From: Leptolyngbya sp. 'hensonii'
GTDB lineage: Bacteria; Cyanobacteriota; Cyanobacteriia; GCF-001939115
Assembly: GCF_001939115.1 (NCBI RefSeq)
Contig: NZ_MQTZ01000043.1
Coordinates: 62,001 to 126,000 of the forward strand
Reading direction: 5' to 3'
DNA: 64,000 nucleotides
Positions 1 through 9,836 of this stretch are shown here, one piece after another. The position numbers were made by a program, and so were the translations under genes. Below the pieces are notes generated by a model. That model was given only the letters and a program-made list of their open reading frames with translations, was not told the origin of the DNA and did no database searches. Each line of letters starts with the position of its first letter. Position 1 is the first letter of the stretch.

Positions 1-1338
<1,338 letters not shown>

Positions 1339-1348
1339 GGTTAGAATA

Positions 1349-1384
1349 GGGCATTACTCGTCGATCGATGGGTAATGCCCTTTC
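1349..1384 (+). terminator. Rho-independent terminator after the vWA gene
   Basis: Perfect 9-bp inverted repeat GGGCATTAC (1349-1357) / GTAATGCCC (1372-1380), followed by TTTCC, starting 11 bases after the stop of the upstream gene. Confidence 0.75.
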
Positions 1385-1415
1385 CATTGGTGCTCCTTAA
1401 CCCAGGAAAGAACTG

Positions 1416-1700
1416 TATGCTCCAAATACCAATATTTTCCAAACTCATCCAGACTAGACAATTGAGATTCTTGCTCCTGATCAAAATCAGAACAGAGTCA
1501 CGGGCAATATTCTGCATTATCTGAATTTTGGCTGTCCTTCAGGTTGGTTGATTGATCCAGAGAGCCGATCGCTGCTCATTTACTTACCCCACCAGCAACC
1601 TCTATTTTTTGAAGCTGTCCAGGAAGTCTTGCCCATCCCCGACCAGATGGCTGATTTCCACCTCACTGTTGGAGAATTATTTGGCTGGCTGCAGCTCTAG
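1416..1700 (+). pseudogene. Uma2 (DUF820) family gene remnant
   Basis: No start codon is usable, but one reading frame encodes the C-terminal half of a Uma2-type (restriction-endonuclease-like fold) protein. It reads ...PD-stop-TIEILAPDQNQ, then VTGNILHYL, GWLIDPESRSLLIYLP and LTVGELFGWLQL-stop, all recognisable Uma2 segments. The TAG at 1455-1457 sits where the family has tryptophan (PDW-IEIL), so a single TGG to TAG change explains it. The N-terminal half is missing; the sequence upstream of about 1416 is unrelated. An intact Uma2 gene is present at 60612-61214. The remnant fills the gap between the terminator at 1384 and the SDR gene. Confidence 0.8.
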
Positions 1701-1736
1701 GCTGTATTCTTGCTATCGCAGCCCTTTCGCTGAATT

Positions 1737-2465
1737 ATGGGTAATGTTCTGAACACCAGTTCTCCATTTCAAGGTAAAGTTATCGCAATTACTGGGGCAT
1801 CGGGCACTCTGGGACGGGCTCTGATCCGGGAACTGAGCGATCGGGGGGCCAGGGTGATTGGCCTAACCACTTCTGCGGAGGCTACGTTCGATCGCCCGAT
1901 CGAGGTGCTCCAGTGGCACCTGGGTCAGGAGGCTGAGTTGGGATCCCACCTGGAAACAGTGGATATTTTGATTCTGAACCACGGTATTAATGTGTACAGT
2001 GATCGTTCACCAGCGGCCATCCAGAAGTCTCTGGAGGTGAATACGCTATCAGTCTGGCGCTGGCTGGAACTATTTCTGAAGACGGTTTCTCCGGCCCAGC
2101 AGGGGGCTATGAAAGAGGTCTGGGTCAACACATCAGAAGCTGAGGTGGGTCCAGCGTTGAGTCCCCTATATGAATGGTCCAAGCGGGCGATCGGAGACCT
2201 GATTACCCTGCGCCGTCTGGACGCTCCCTGCACTATCCGCAAGTTAATCCTGGGACCGTTCAAGAGTCAGTTGAATCCCTATGGGGTGATGTCAGCTTCC
2301 TGGGTAGCCTGGGCAGTGGTTTCCCTGGCCCAACGGGGTGTTCGGGATATCATTATTACGGTCAATCCCCTGACGTACCTGTTCTTTCCCTTAAAGGAAG
2401 CGGGACGATCGCGCTACTTCCGTCTTTTCTCCCGTCCCTCGCTACCGGAGCACAATCATGGATAA
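1737..2465 (+). CDS. Short-chain dehydrogenase/reductase, like the SDR half of cyanobacterial sterol desaturase-SDR fusions
   Basis: 242 residues with a Rossmann nucleotide-binding motif TGASGTLG (near residues 20-27), NHG at about residue 82 and a catalytic YEWSK (Y-x3-K) near residue 147. The C-terminal segment IRKLILGPFKSQLNP...NPLTYLFFPLKE is the pattern I know from cyanobacterial proteins annotated as bifunctional sterol desaturase/short-chain dehydrogenase, but the membrane desaturase half is absent. Substrate unknown. The start ATG 1737 has no strong Shine-Dalgarno site. The stop overlaps the next gene by 8 nt (2458-2465), so the two are probably translationally coupled. Confidence 0.8.
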   Translation: MGNVLNTSSPFQGKVIAITGASGTLGRALIRELSDRGARVIGLTTSAEATFDRPIEVLQWHLGQEAELGSHLETVDILILNHGINVYSDRSPAAIQKSLEVNTLSVWRWLELFLKTVSPAQQGAMKEVWVNTSEAEVGPALSPLYEWSKRAIGDLITLRRLDAPCTIRKLILGPFKSQLNPYGVMSASWVAWAVVSLAQRGVRDIIITVNPLTYLFFPLKEAGRSRYFRLFSRPSLPEHNHG

Positions 2466-2985
2466 CGCTGTTCTGCCTTCTACATTTTTCCTCACCTTGC
2501 TGTTGATGATCGGGTTGTTCTTCTTTATTCGAGCTTCTGTCAAAGATAGAACTCAGAGGGTCAGACTTATTTCAGAGCAACCGGAAGATTTACTCCTGCC
2601 CCAACTCAAGCAATATTTCGCCCAGCGGGCTTACCAGGTGACGCACATTGATGGCGAACAGAATCAGGTCACACTGGAGGGTTTTGTAAAGCCCAGCCTT
2701 CCTCTGGCGGTATTTCTGGCCGCTCTTGCAGCTACTGGAATGCTTTGTCTGGCGCTGGTTCTAGCCATCCTCCTGCCTGAATGGACATCCATCCTAATGG
2801 GGCTGGTGCTGCTTTCCCCCGCTGCCGGACTCTTCTACTGGCAAAAAGCGGGTAGAGTTGAGCAGGTTTCCTTCAAGGTTGAGGAGACCACTCCTGCTGG
2901 CCAGAGTGCCATTTCGGTCACGGCCCATCGGGATGAACTAGCAGAGCTGTGTCGAGGGCTTAACCTGAAGCAGGTCGAAGAGTAA
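2458..2985 (+). CDS. Cofactor assembly of complex C subunit B, CCB1-like
   Basis: 175-residue membrane protein. One transmembrane helix lies at residues about 6-24 (FFLTLLLMIGLFFFIRASVKDRT), followed by a soluble stretch with LPQLKQYF, then a helical hairpin at residues about 80-125 and a C-terminal beta-rich tail. This matches the cyanobacterial/plastid CCB1 family, which takes part in covalent attachment of haem c(i) to cytochrome b6 on the stromal side of the thylakoid. The gene overlaps the upstream SDR gene by 8 nt. A second CCB-type gene is at 28117-28770, so two parts of the same maturation pathway lie in one window but are unlinked. Confidence 0.75.
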   Translation: MDNAVLPSTFFLTLLLMIGLFFFIRASVKDRTQRVRLISEQPEDLLLPQLKQYFAQRAYQVTHIDGEQNQVTLEGFVKPSLPLAVFLAALAATGMLCLALVLAILLPEWTSILMGLVLLSPAAGLFYWQKAGRVEQVSFKVEETTPAGQSAISVTAHRDELAELCRGLNLKQVEE

Positions 2986-3292
2986 CACCGGCAAGGACTC
3001 CTGGCCGCCATCCCCATCCAGATGGCCACTGCCCCCCATATTATCTTAAACTTTTGTTAATTTCTTCAGAATTGGCCCAGGGCAGCGATCGTTTCAGGGC
3101 ATGAACTGGGTATTTAAAGAGGAGGATTAGAACCCGAGGTCGGAGACAAAATATCCTCACCTGAGGAGGTCTCAAATGAGGATGCTTACGCTATGTCATT
3201 GAATTAAACAAAACGGTGCGTAGTAACTCAGCTTCCCGAAAGATACCTGTAAATCGAAATAAATCGCATGAAATAAATCGAACTTTTGTACT
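2986..3292. other. Convergent intergenic region with competing hairpins
   Basis: No gene recognised. CCTCA (3155-3159) can pair with TGAGG (3162-3166), and ATCCTCA (3153-3159) can instead pair with TGAGGAT (3177-3183), so two exclusive hairpins are possible. No clear T-tract terminator is visible. Confidence 0.4.
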
Positions 3293-3607
3293 TTAACGGC
3301 TATTTAGGGTTACGCGAGCATCTTCATCATTTAGCAATAGTCTTAAACTTGGGAACAGAAAGTGGTTTTCTTCCACATACTGAGCACCAAAAAGACCCTT
3401 CTCAGCCCAGAAGTACCGATCCGTGGTATGCTCATTACGCTTAACCAGCAGTAGCGCAGGTGGTGCGATGCCCTGGTCTTGGATAAATTTGCGAGCTGCC
3501 GTAACCGGTTTCTCCTCACCGCTCTCAATGCTGAACTGCGGCACTAACTCCAGAACCCTGCGCCCTTCTTGACGGCGACGGCTTTTTCTCTTACGTCTCC
3601 TAGCCAA
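3293..3607 (-). CDS. DUF3155 family protein
   Basis: 104-residue protein conserved across cyanobacteria, function unknown. The N-terminus is very basic (MARRRKRKSRRRQEGRR), followed by the family core KPVTAARKFI, PPALLLVKRNEHTTDRYFW and KGLFGAQYVEENHFLFPSLR. The basic head suggests contact with nucleic acid or ribosomes, which is inference only. It is a single gene, transcribed away from the Hik2-like kinase gene and convergent with the CCB1-like gene. The upstream side (3608-3680) is AT-rich and probably holds its promoter. Confidence 0.85.
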   Translation of the reverse strand: MARRRKRKSRRRQEGRRVLELVPQFSIESGEEKPVTAARKFIQDQGIAPPALLLVKRNEHTTDRYFWAEKGLFGAQYVEENHFLFPSLRLLLNDEDARVTLNSR

Positions 3608-4089
3608 CCCCCTTACCTCCTCTCTAAGCGTTCAGGTGTAGTGATAGTTACAAAACCGTTGAAAGTATATCGGTTTGACTTTAAAACTTCAACTTCTCTT
3701 AATTCCTTGATACAGATTTAAGAATCTCTTCAAAAGCCTATACAGCTTATATTCTGGACGATCCTGAGGGAGATCTACCTGGAAGTTTCACAGAAATTTT
3801 ACAAAACTTAATCTCTTTTTGGTAACGAACCTTGCGCGATCGGGGTTGGATAGAACAGGGATACCTGCAACATCCCGATTTGAGCTGGGACGTTTGGGGT
3901 TCAGTGGGAGTCGGGAGTGAGCAACGAGACTGGCTTCTGAGTCCTGACGCTCCTCCTGGTATTGCTATCCTCAAGTTGAGTGAATGGTCACCCTGCAAAT
4001 CCGTATTACTCTAGATTTAGGGATATCGAATTGTTGAATATCGGTATTTGATCTAAGATTCGCTTTGCTGTTCTCTCCGGTCGGCACCC
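3608..4089. other. Divergent intergenic region, no gene recognised
   Basis: 482 bases between DUF3155 and the GAF kinase. AT-rich near both ends, which fits divergent promoters. Short open frames on both strands (3832-4014 and 3747-3998) show no known motif or ribosome site. No tRNA or repeat seen. Confidence 0.4.
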
Positions 4090-5424
4090 ATGTTAATGGC
4101 TGCAAGCACTGAATTTATTTCTCTCTGTCGATCGCAACTGGTCCTGTTAACCCAGGCGTTGGGGGCCTCCATGAGTGTGGTTTATCTGACCGAGCAGTTA
4201 ACGGAGGGCGCAGAACCGAAGCTGATTCCAGTCGTCACCTATCCCGAAACGGAGGAATCTCCGCTGGGATATAGTTCTCATCTGTTGCCCGCCGATCGAC
4301 TTCGCTTAGATACAGGTAGGCCCGACCGGTCCCGATCGGCTCTGCTAGCCCCCCAAAACTCCTCTGCTGATGGGCCTGTACCATTAGAGCAATCCCCGAT
4401 CGTGGTGCCACTGATTCATGGGGAGATGGTGATGGGCCTGCTGGTGACAGGGCGGGATGATCGACCCTGGAATGAGCGAGAACAGACTCAAATTGATCGA
4501 ATTGCCGATACCCTGGCGATCGCCTGTATCCTGGATCAGCGCTCTCAATGGCTGACACAGAGCCACCAGCAACGGCTTTTGCTCGATACCCGCCAACAGG
4601 ATTTGCTGGACAATCTGCTGCACCAGTTTCGCAATCCCCTCACGGCCCTCCGCACCTTTGGCAAACTCCTGCTGAAGCGACTGCTGCCGGATGACCCCAA
4701 CCGGGATATTGGGACGGGTATTGTGCGGGAGAGCGATCGTCTGCAAGACCTACTGAAACAATTTGAGCAGGTTATGACTGTGGATGACTTTGAAGTTGCT
4801 CCCCTCAGCCTTGGCCCCGCAACTTCAGTCCCGCCCCTCCTGCTCCCCTCTGCGCCGCCCCTGGGGGATGCGCTGGTTCTGCAAGCCTGCTCCTTGGCAA
4901 CGGTGCTACAGCCCTTGCTCATGTCGGTGGCTGCGATCGCCCAGGAACGGGATCTCCGCATAGAAGTTCCCGATCTGCAGACCTTGCCTTGGGTTTGGGC
5001 TGATGCTGGAGCCCTGCGGGAAGTGCTAAGCAATCTGATCGACAATGCTCTTAAATACACCCCTGCGGATGGGCAGATTGAGATTCAGGTGATGACGGAT
5101 CCGCAACCCACCTTTGCCCATGAGGGACCTTCACCCTGGGTCGGGATTGCCATCAGGGATACGGGTCCTGGTATTCCAACCGCAGATCAGTCCCACCTCT
5201 TCGAGCGGCATTACCGGGGCATTCAGGCTGATGGCAAGATCCCAGGAAGTGGGCTGGGGCTGGCGATCGCCCGTGATCTGACCCGACAGATGCAAGGGGA
5301 GATTCAGCTCATCAGTTCTGCCCCAAGCGCAGAACCGGAGGCCCATTCCCTCACAGAACAGCCCTCCGGTTCAACCTTCATTGTGTGGCTACCTCTAGCC
5401 CCGCCGCCCCAAGGAGACGATTAA
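4090..5424 (+). CDS. GAF-domain sensor histidine kinase, Hik2/chloroplast sensor kinase type
   Basis: 444 residues. A GAF domain covers residues about 8-155 and starts with a cysteine (SLCRSQLVLL, Cys13). The dimerisation/phospho-acceptor segment is LLHQFRNPLTALRTFGKLLLKRL (about 177-200, H-box histidine in LLHQFRNP). The ATPase domain has an N-box (LSNLIDNALKYTP), G1 (DTGPGI) and G2 (GSGLGLAIA). The H-box and the N-terminal GAF cysteine resemble cyanobacterial Hik2 and plant CSK, which sense plastoquinone redox and salt and carry a 3Fe-4S cluster on such a cysteine. The Hik2 assignment is from recall of the family. No receiver gene is adjacent. The stop shares the palindrome TTAA with the stop of the convergent SLH gene. 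Confidence 0.75.
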   Translation: MLMAASTEFISLCRSQLVLLTQALGASMSVVYLTEQLTEGAEPKLIPVVTYPETEESPLGYSSHLLPADRLRLDTGRPDRSRSALLAPQNSSADGPVPLEQSPIVVPLIHGEMVMGLLVTGRDDRPWNEREQTQIDRIADTLAIACILDQRSQWLTQSHQQRLLLDTRQQDLLDNLLHQFRNPLTALRTFGKLLLKRLLPDDPNRDIGTGIVRESDRLQDLLKQFEQVMTVDDFEVAPLSLGPATSVPPLLLPSAPPLGDALVLQACSLATVLQPLLMSVAAIAQERDLRIEVPDLQTLPWVWADAGALREVLSNLIDNALKYTPADGQIEIQVMTDPQPTFAHEGPSPWVGIAIRDTGPGIPTADQSHLFERHYRGIQADGKIPGSGLGLAIARDLTRQMQGEIQLISSAPSAEPEAHSLTEQPSGSTFIVWLPLAPPPQGDD

Positions 5425-6671
5425 TTCACCAACAAATCTGAATTTAGGGTCAGATTCAAATCGGTGTTGGGATTAATCGAAATCAACGTGACCCGATCGC
5501 GGCCCAGGAACAGCCCGATCAGGGTGCCGACCCCTGCACCACCCAGCACTTCCTCGGTCGCGATGGCCCGATCTCCAGTGACGGCAGCAATTCCAGCGGC
5601 TGCGGCTGCCCCGATCGCAGCATTCTGAATCACCGAACCTGCATTGATGCCCTTATCAATATTCTCGGTTCTGGTCACGACAGCGGAGGATGCACTCATG
5701 CTCAGGCGGCGATTGTTAGGAAGCACCAGTTCCTTGGCCACAAATTGGGAGCCACCCTGGGCTGGACGTAACTCTCCCACTACCTGGCTGCCGGCCGGGA
5801 TCAGAACAGTTCCCTGAGAGGTAACCAAATTCTGGGCCACAATCAAGGTGACAGGGGCAGTTTCGTCCTTAGAAACCAGGATCTTTTCCTTGTCATACCG
5901 AACGGGAATCACGGTTCCAGCAGGGATCCGAACCTGGGTCTGGGGTGGAGAGGTGGGAGCCTGCCCCACAATGTAAGGTGATGTAATCGCGTTGGCCTGC
6001 CCTACACTATTCAGCGCCTGGTAGATGAAGGCCGCCACATCCGCCCGGGTCGCGGTCTGGTTTGGGTTCAAGAAACGAACATTGGGATAGCTGACAACCA
6101 GACGGTTTTCAGTCGCTGCAGCCACACTGGTCCGGGCATAGTCAGGAATAGTTGCGGCATCTTGATAATACTGCTGCAGGGTCGTTTCAATGGCACTGCT
6201 GGTTGTATAGTTAAGCCCATTCGACAGGGAAACCAGAACCTGAACCCGTGGAATATTTTGCTCTGGATTAAAGCGAAATCCTGGATAACCAGCCATAAAT
6301 CCAGTCGTATAAGCTTCCTGAATTGCTGTCGCGGCCCAGTAACTGGAGGAAACATCGACAAAACTGCTGCTCTGGCGGATGGTAGTTCTATTGAATGCCT
6401 TACTCACCATGGCGGCAAACTGAGCCCTTGTCACAGGCTCATCTGGACGGAAACTCCCGTCTGGAAAACCTTTGATAATGTCTCGTGAGGCCAGTTCACG
6501 AATAAACTCCTGCGCCCAGTAATTGGATGGCACATCATAGAAGGATGCCTGAGCCGCCGCAGGCGCAGGAGACACCACAGGGGCGATCGCAACACCGGTT
6601 AAGCCCAACGCCACTAGTAATGCAGTGCTGGATCGGAGGTTGTGAGAGTGAAACATAGGAAAGATCCTCAC
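5421..6671 (-). CDS. Secreted S-layer-homology (SLH) protein
   Basis: 416 residues. A signal peptide at residues about 1-40 ends in APAAAQA. Three SLH repeats follow: FYDVPSNYWAQEFI...RPDEPVTRAQFAAM (about 44-90), FVDVSSSYWAATAI (about 102-150) and YYQDAATIPDYA...TRADVAAFI (about 165-217). The C-terminal 180 residues have a beta-rich domain (IPAGTVIPVRY...VLIPAGSQVVGEL) and a Gly/Ala-rich segment (GSVIQNAAIGAAAAAGIAAV, GGAGVGTLIGLFLG) that may be a glycine-zipper membrane segment. SLH domains bind cell-wall polymers, so it probably links envelope and wall. Single gene, overlapping the convergent kinase gene by 4 nt. Confidence 0.85.
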   Translation of the reverse strand: MRIFPMFHSHNLRSSTALLVALGLTGVAIAPVVSPAPAAAQASFYDVPSNYWAQEFIRELASRDIIKGFPDGSFRPDEPVTRAQFAAMVSKAFNRTTIRQSSSFVDVSSSYWAATAIQEAYTTGFMAGYPGFRFNPEQNIPRVQVLVSLSNGLNYTTSSAIETTLQQYYQDAATIPDYARTSVAAATENRLVVSYPNVRFLNPNQTATRADVAAFIYQALNSVGQANAITSPYIVGQAPTSPPQTQVRIPAGTVIPVRYDKEKILVSKDETAPVTLIVAQNLVTSQGTVLIPAGSQVVGELRPAQGGSQFVAKELVLPNNRRLSMSASSAVVTRTENIDKGINAGSVIQNAAIGAAAAAGIAAVTGDRAIATEEVLGGAGVGTLIGLFLGRDRVTLISINPNTDLNLTLNSDLLVN

Positions 6672-7134
6672 AGAATAAAATCTCTACTTCTCAACCGAAT
6701 GACCCTGAAATTTAAGCGCTTGTTCCAAGATTTTCTACCTAAAAAGGAGGAACAAAAACATGAGCGGGAGAGTCAAAAACCTTCCCCAGGGGTGATTTGA
6801 ATTTCTCCAACCATCTGCTGATTTTTCAATTTTATGGTTCTAAGCCGTAGCATAATTGCAAATGTTTTGTATTCCTATCCTCTCTTCCTGTTCCCTATTC
6901 CCTGCGGGGACACTTTGTGAATGACTCCGCTCAGGAAGCAAGGCGGTAAACTTGAAACAGAGGCTGCTTGAAAAGGCACCAGCGTCCTGAAAGAAGCTGA
7001 GTGATTGTTCTTGGCGATTTTGATGCTAATTGACTAATACAAATCCCTCAGAAGATGGCCAACTCCTTGGAAAATTAGAGGCGGTAGAGATATCTTGTGG
7101 TTAAGCGATGTAGTTTGTCTGGGGAGAGTTTTCT
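6672..7134. other. Divergent intergenic region, no gene recognised
   Basis: 463 bases between the SLH gene and a small unknown gene. It must hold promoters for both. No tRNA, repeat or conserved frame recognised. Confidence 0.4.
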
Positions 7135-7359
7135 ATGACTGTACTGACTTCCTATCCATTCACAAGTGGTGCCTTTGAAGTATGGCTGAAAGAGCAAATC
7201 CAACAACTGAGCGTTGACACCTTAAAGTCGCGGGCAGTCACCTGCACCGCCTGTGGAGAGGTCGTGGGAACCTACATTGTGGAGTATCAGGGGCATCGAT
7301 CGCGCTATTCTCCTGCTGAGACCTATGCCTTACTCAAATTCATTGCTGAGCAGGCTTAA
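7135..7359 (+). CDS. Small hypothetical protein with a CxxC pair
   Basis: 74 residues, function not recognised. The sequence has TCTACGEVVGTYIVEY near the middle; the CTAC pair could bind metal, but only one pair is present. It has no signal peptide or membrane segment. The start ATG 7135 follows a good ribosome site (GGGGAG, 7120-7125). Codon use resembles the neighbours, so this is probably a real gene. It stands alone, 144 bases before the next gene on the same strand. Confidence 0.6.
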   Translation: MTVLTSYPFTSGAFEVWLKEQIQQLSVDTLKSRAVTCTACGEVVGTYIVEYQGHRSRYSPAETYALLKFIAEQA

Positions 7360-7488
7360 GTTTTCATGTCAGAGAGCGGATAAGTGGGGTTGTATGGTCT
7401 GCGTCCGATCGCCCCATATCTGGCTGCCATGGCCTGCGCTCAGGAAGAACATGTCAGGATGATTGTAGACTGGCGGCTGATGGTTTAG

Positions 7489-8277
<789 letters not shown>

Positions 8278-8485
8278 CCTATGGTGATGCCGGTTGTCTC
8301 CTTTCAACGGTAACTGGCCCCAAGAAAACCAGAACAGGATCTCGGGGGATGGGTTGATTGGCGAGGCAGAGTAATCGTCAGGGGAGCGTCGCTGATCTGA
8401 CTTTTAAACAATCTTGTAATGGACTGACAACAAATCTGCTGCAAGAATGGAATAGGCGATTTTATCACTTCGGTATTGCGACTGA

Positions 8486-9829
8486 ATGGCTTCCAATAGT
8501 TCGATCGACGACCTCCTGGAACAGGCTCAGCTAGCTGCTCAACAGGGACAATGGTCCTGGCTGGCTCAGTGTCTGCAGCAGATTCAAACTCTCTCCAGAG
8601 GGGTCCCTGATATGACGGTAGCCTGGTCAGAATCCAGTCCAGATTGTCGTTATCAACAACTGCTGGCCTTCGCGCTGAATGTGCTGGAGATGGGGGATTT
8701 CTACGATCGCTGGGAAATCACCAAGGTCTTCCCAGCCTTTGGGACAGTGGCGATTCCGGCTCTGGTTGAGATCCTCCAGGATGCAGATGCAGATTGGGAA
8801 CTGCGCTGGTTCGCAGCCCGCATTTTGGGAGAGTGTAACCACCCGACGGTAATTGACTCCTTGATGGGTCTACTGCAGGCCGAGACTTCCCAGGATGAGG
8901 AATTGACGGCCATTATTGCTGAGGCCCTGGCTAATCTGGGTACCCCTGCTGTAGCTGCATTGGCCGAATTACTGACCAGTAGTACCACACGTTTAGTCGC
9001 TGTAAAAGCTCTGGCCCAGATTCACCAGCCTGAGATCATTCCACCTCTGCTAGCAATTGTGTCCGACCCCCAGATTTCTGTCCGAATGACGGCCATCGAA
9101 GCTCTGAGCAGCTTTTCTGATGTCCGGGTTATTCCTGTCTTGTTTGCCGCCCTGGACGATCCAGTGGCCTCTGTGCGGCGAGAGGCTGTGATTGGGGTGG
9201 GGCTCCGGGCTGATCTGGTCGATGCTGGGCAACTGGTGGAACTACTCCACGATCGTTTGCAAGATGCCAATTTAGCTGTCAGACAGCAGGCCATCATTAC
9301 TCTGGGGCGATTGGGTACTGTAGCAGCAGCCACTGTGCTGTTTCAGAATTTAACGCATCTGGAAACCCCGGCAGCCTTGCACCTTGAAATCATCCGCGCC
9401 CTCAGTTGGATCAGAGTCCCTGAATCGCTCAGCTATTTACGTCAGGCCCTGCTGCAATATACGGCCAATTCCTCCCTCACCCGAGAAATTGTAGTGGCTC
9501 TGGGACGGTTTAAACAGCCAGAATTGCAACCGATTGCCGTTGAAACGTTGCTTGATCTCTGTTATTCCAGTCGTTATCAGGGCTGTGAACTGGAGATCAA
9601 ACAGGCCATAACGGTTAGTCTGGGAGAATTAGGCCACCCCCAGGGGATCGAATGTTTGATTCAACTGATGGCAGACCCAGATCTGAGTGTGCAACTCCAT
9701 GCCATCGCAGCCCTGAAAAAACTGGATTTTGGGGGTACCAGTCGGCAATACCTTCAGACCCTGGCCCATGACACCTCTGTCAGTCCAGAACTACGGCAGA
9801 CTGTAGCCCTGGCCCTTCAAGAGTGGTAG
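8486..9829 (+). CDS. HEAT-repeat protein (PBS-lyase-type repeats)
   Basis: 447 residues made almost wholly of helical HEAT pairs of about 30 residues, for example IPALVEILQDADADWELRWFAARILG, AVKALAQIHQPEIIPPLLAIVSDPQISVRMTAIEALSSF and VRREAVIGVGLRADLVDAGQLVELL. The N-terminal 90 residues are less regular. Such repeats give protein-binding scaffolds; in cyanobacteria related repeats occur in phycobilin lyases, but no phycobiliprotein gene is nearby and no catalytic residue is visible, so no function is assigned. It converges on a kinase gene with only 7 bases between the stops and no room for a terminator. Confidence 0.8.
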   Translation: MASNSSIDDLLEQAQLAAQQGQWSWLAQCLQQIQTLSRGVPDMTVAWSESSPDCRYQQLLAFALNVLEMGDFYDRWEITKVFPAFGTVAIPALVEILQDADADWELRWFAARILGECNHPTVIDSLMGLLQAETSQDEELTAIIAEALANLGTPAVAALAELLTSSTTRLVAVKALAQIHQPEIIPPLLAIVSDPQISVRMTAIEALSSFSDVRVIPVLFAALDDPVASVRREAVIGVGLRADLVDAGQLVELLHDRLQDANLAVRQQAIITLGRLGTVAAATVLFQNLTHLETPAALHLEIIRALSWIRVPESLSYLRQALLQYTANSSLTREIVVALGRFKQPELQPIAVETLLDLCYSSRYQGCELEIKQAITVSLGELGHPQGIECLIQLMADPDLSVQLHAIAALKKLDFGGTSRQYLQTLAHDTSVSPELRQTVALALQEW

Positions 9830-9836
9830 ATCTGGC

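Noticed and set aside
1552-1752. 66-residue frame
   Set aside because: Another frame of the Uma2 remnant; the recognisable protein pattern is in the frame ending at 1700.
3832-4014. Possible 60-residue gene
   Set aside because: TTG start, no ribosome site, no known motif.
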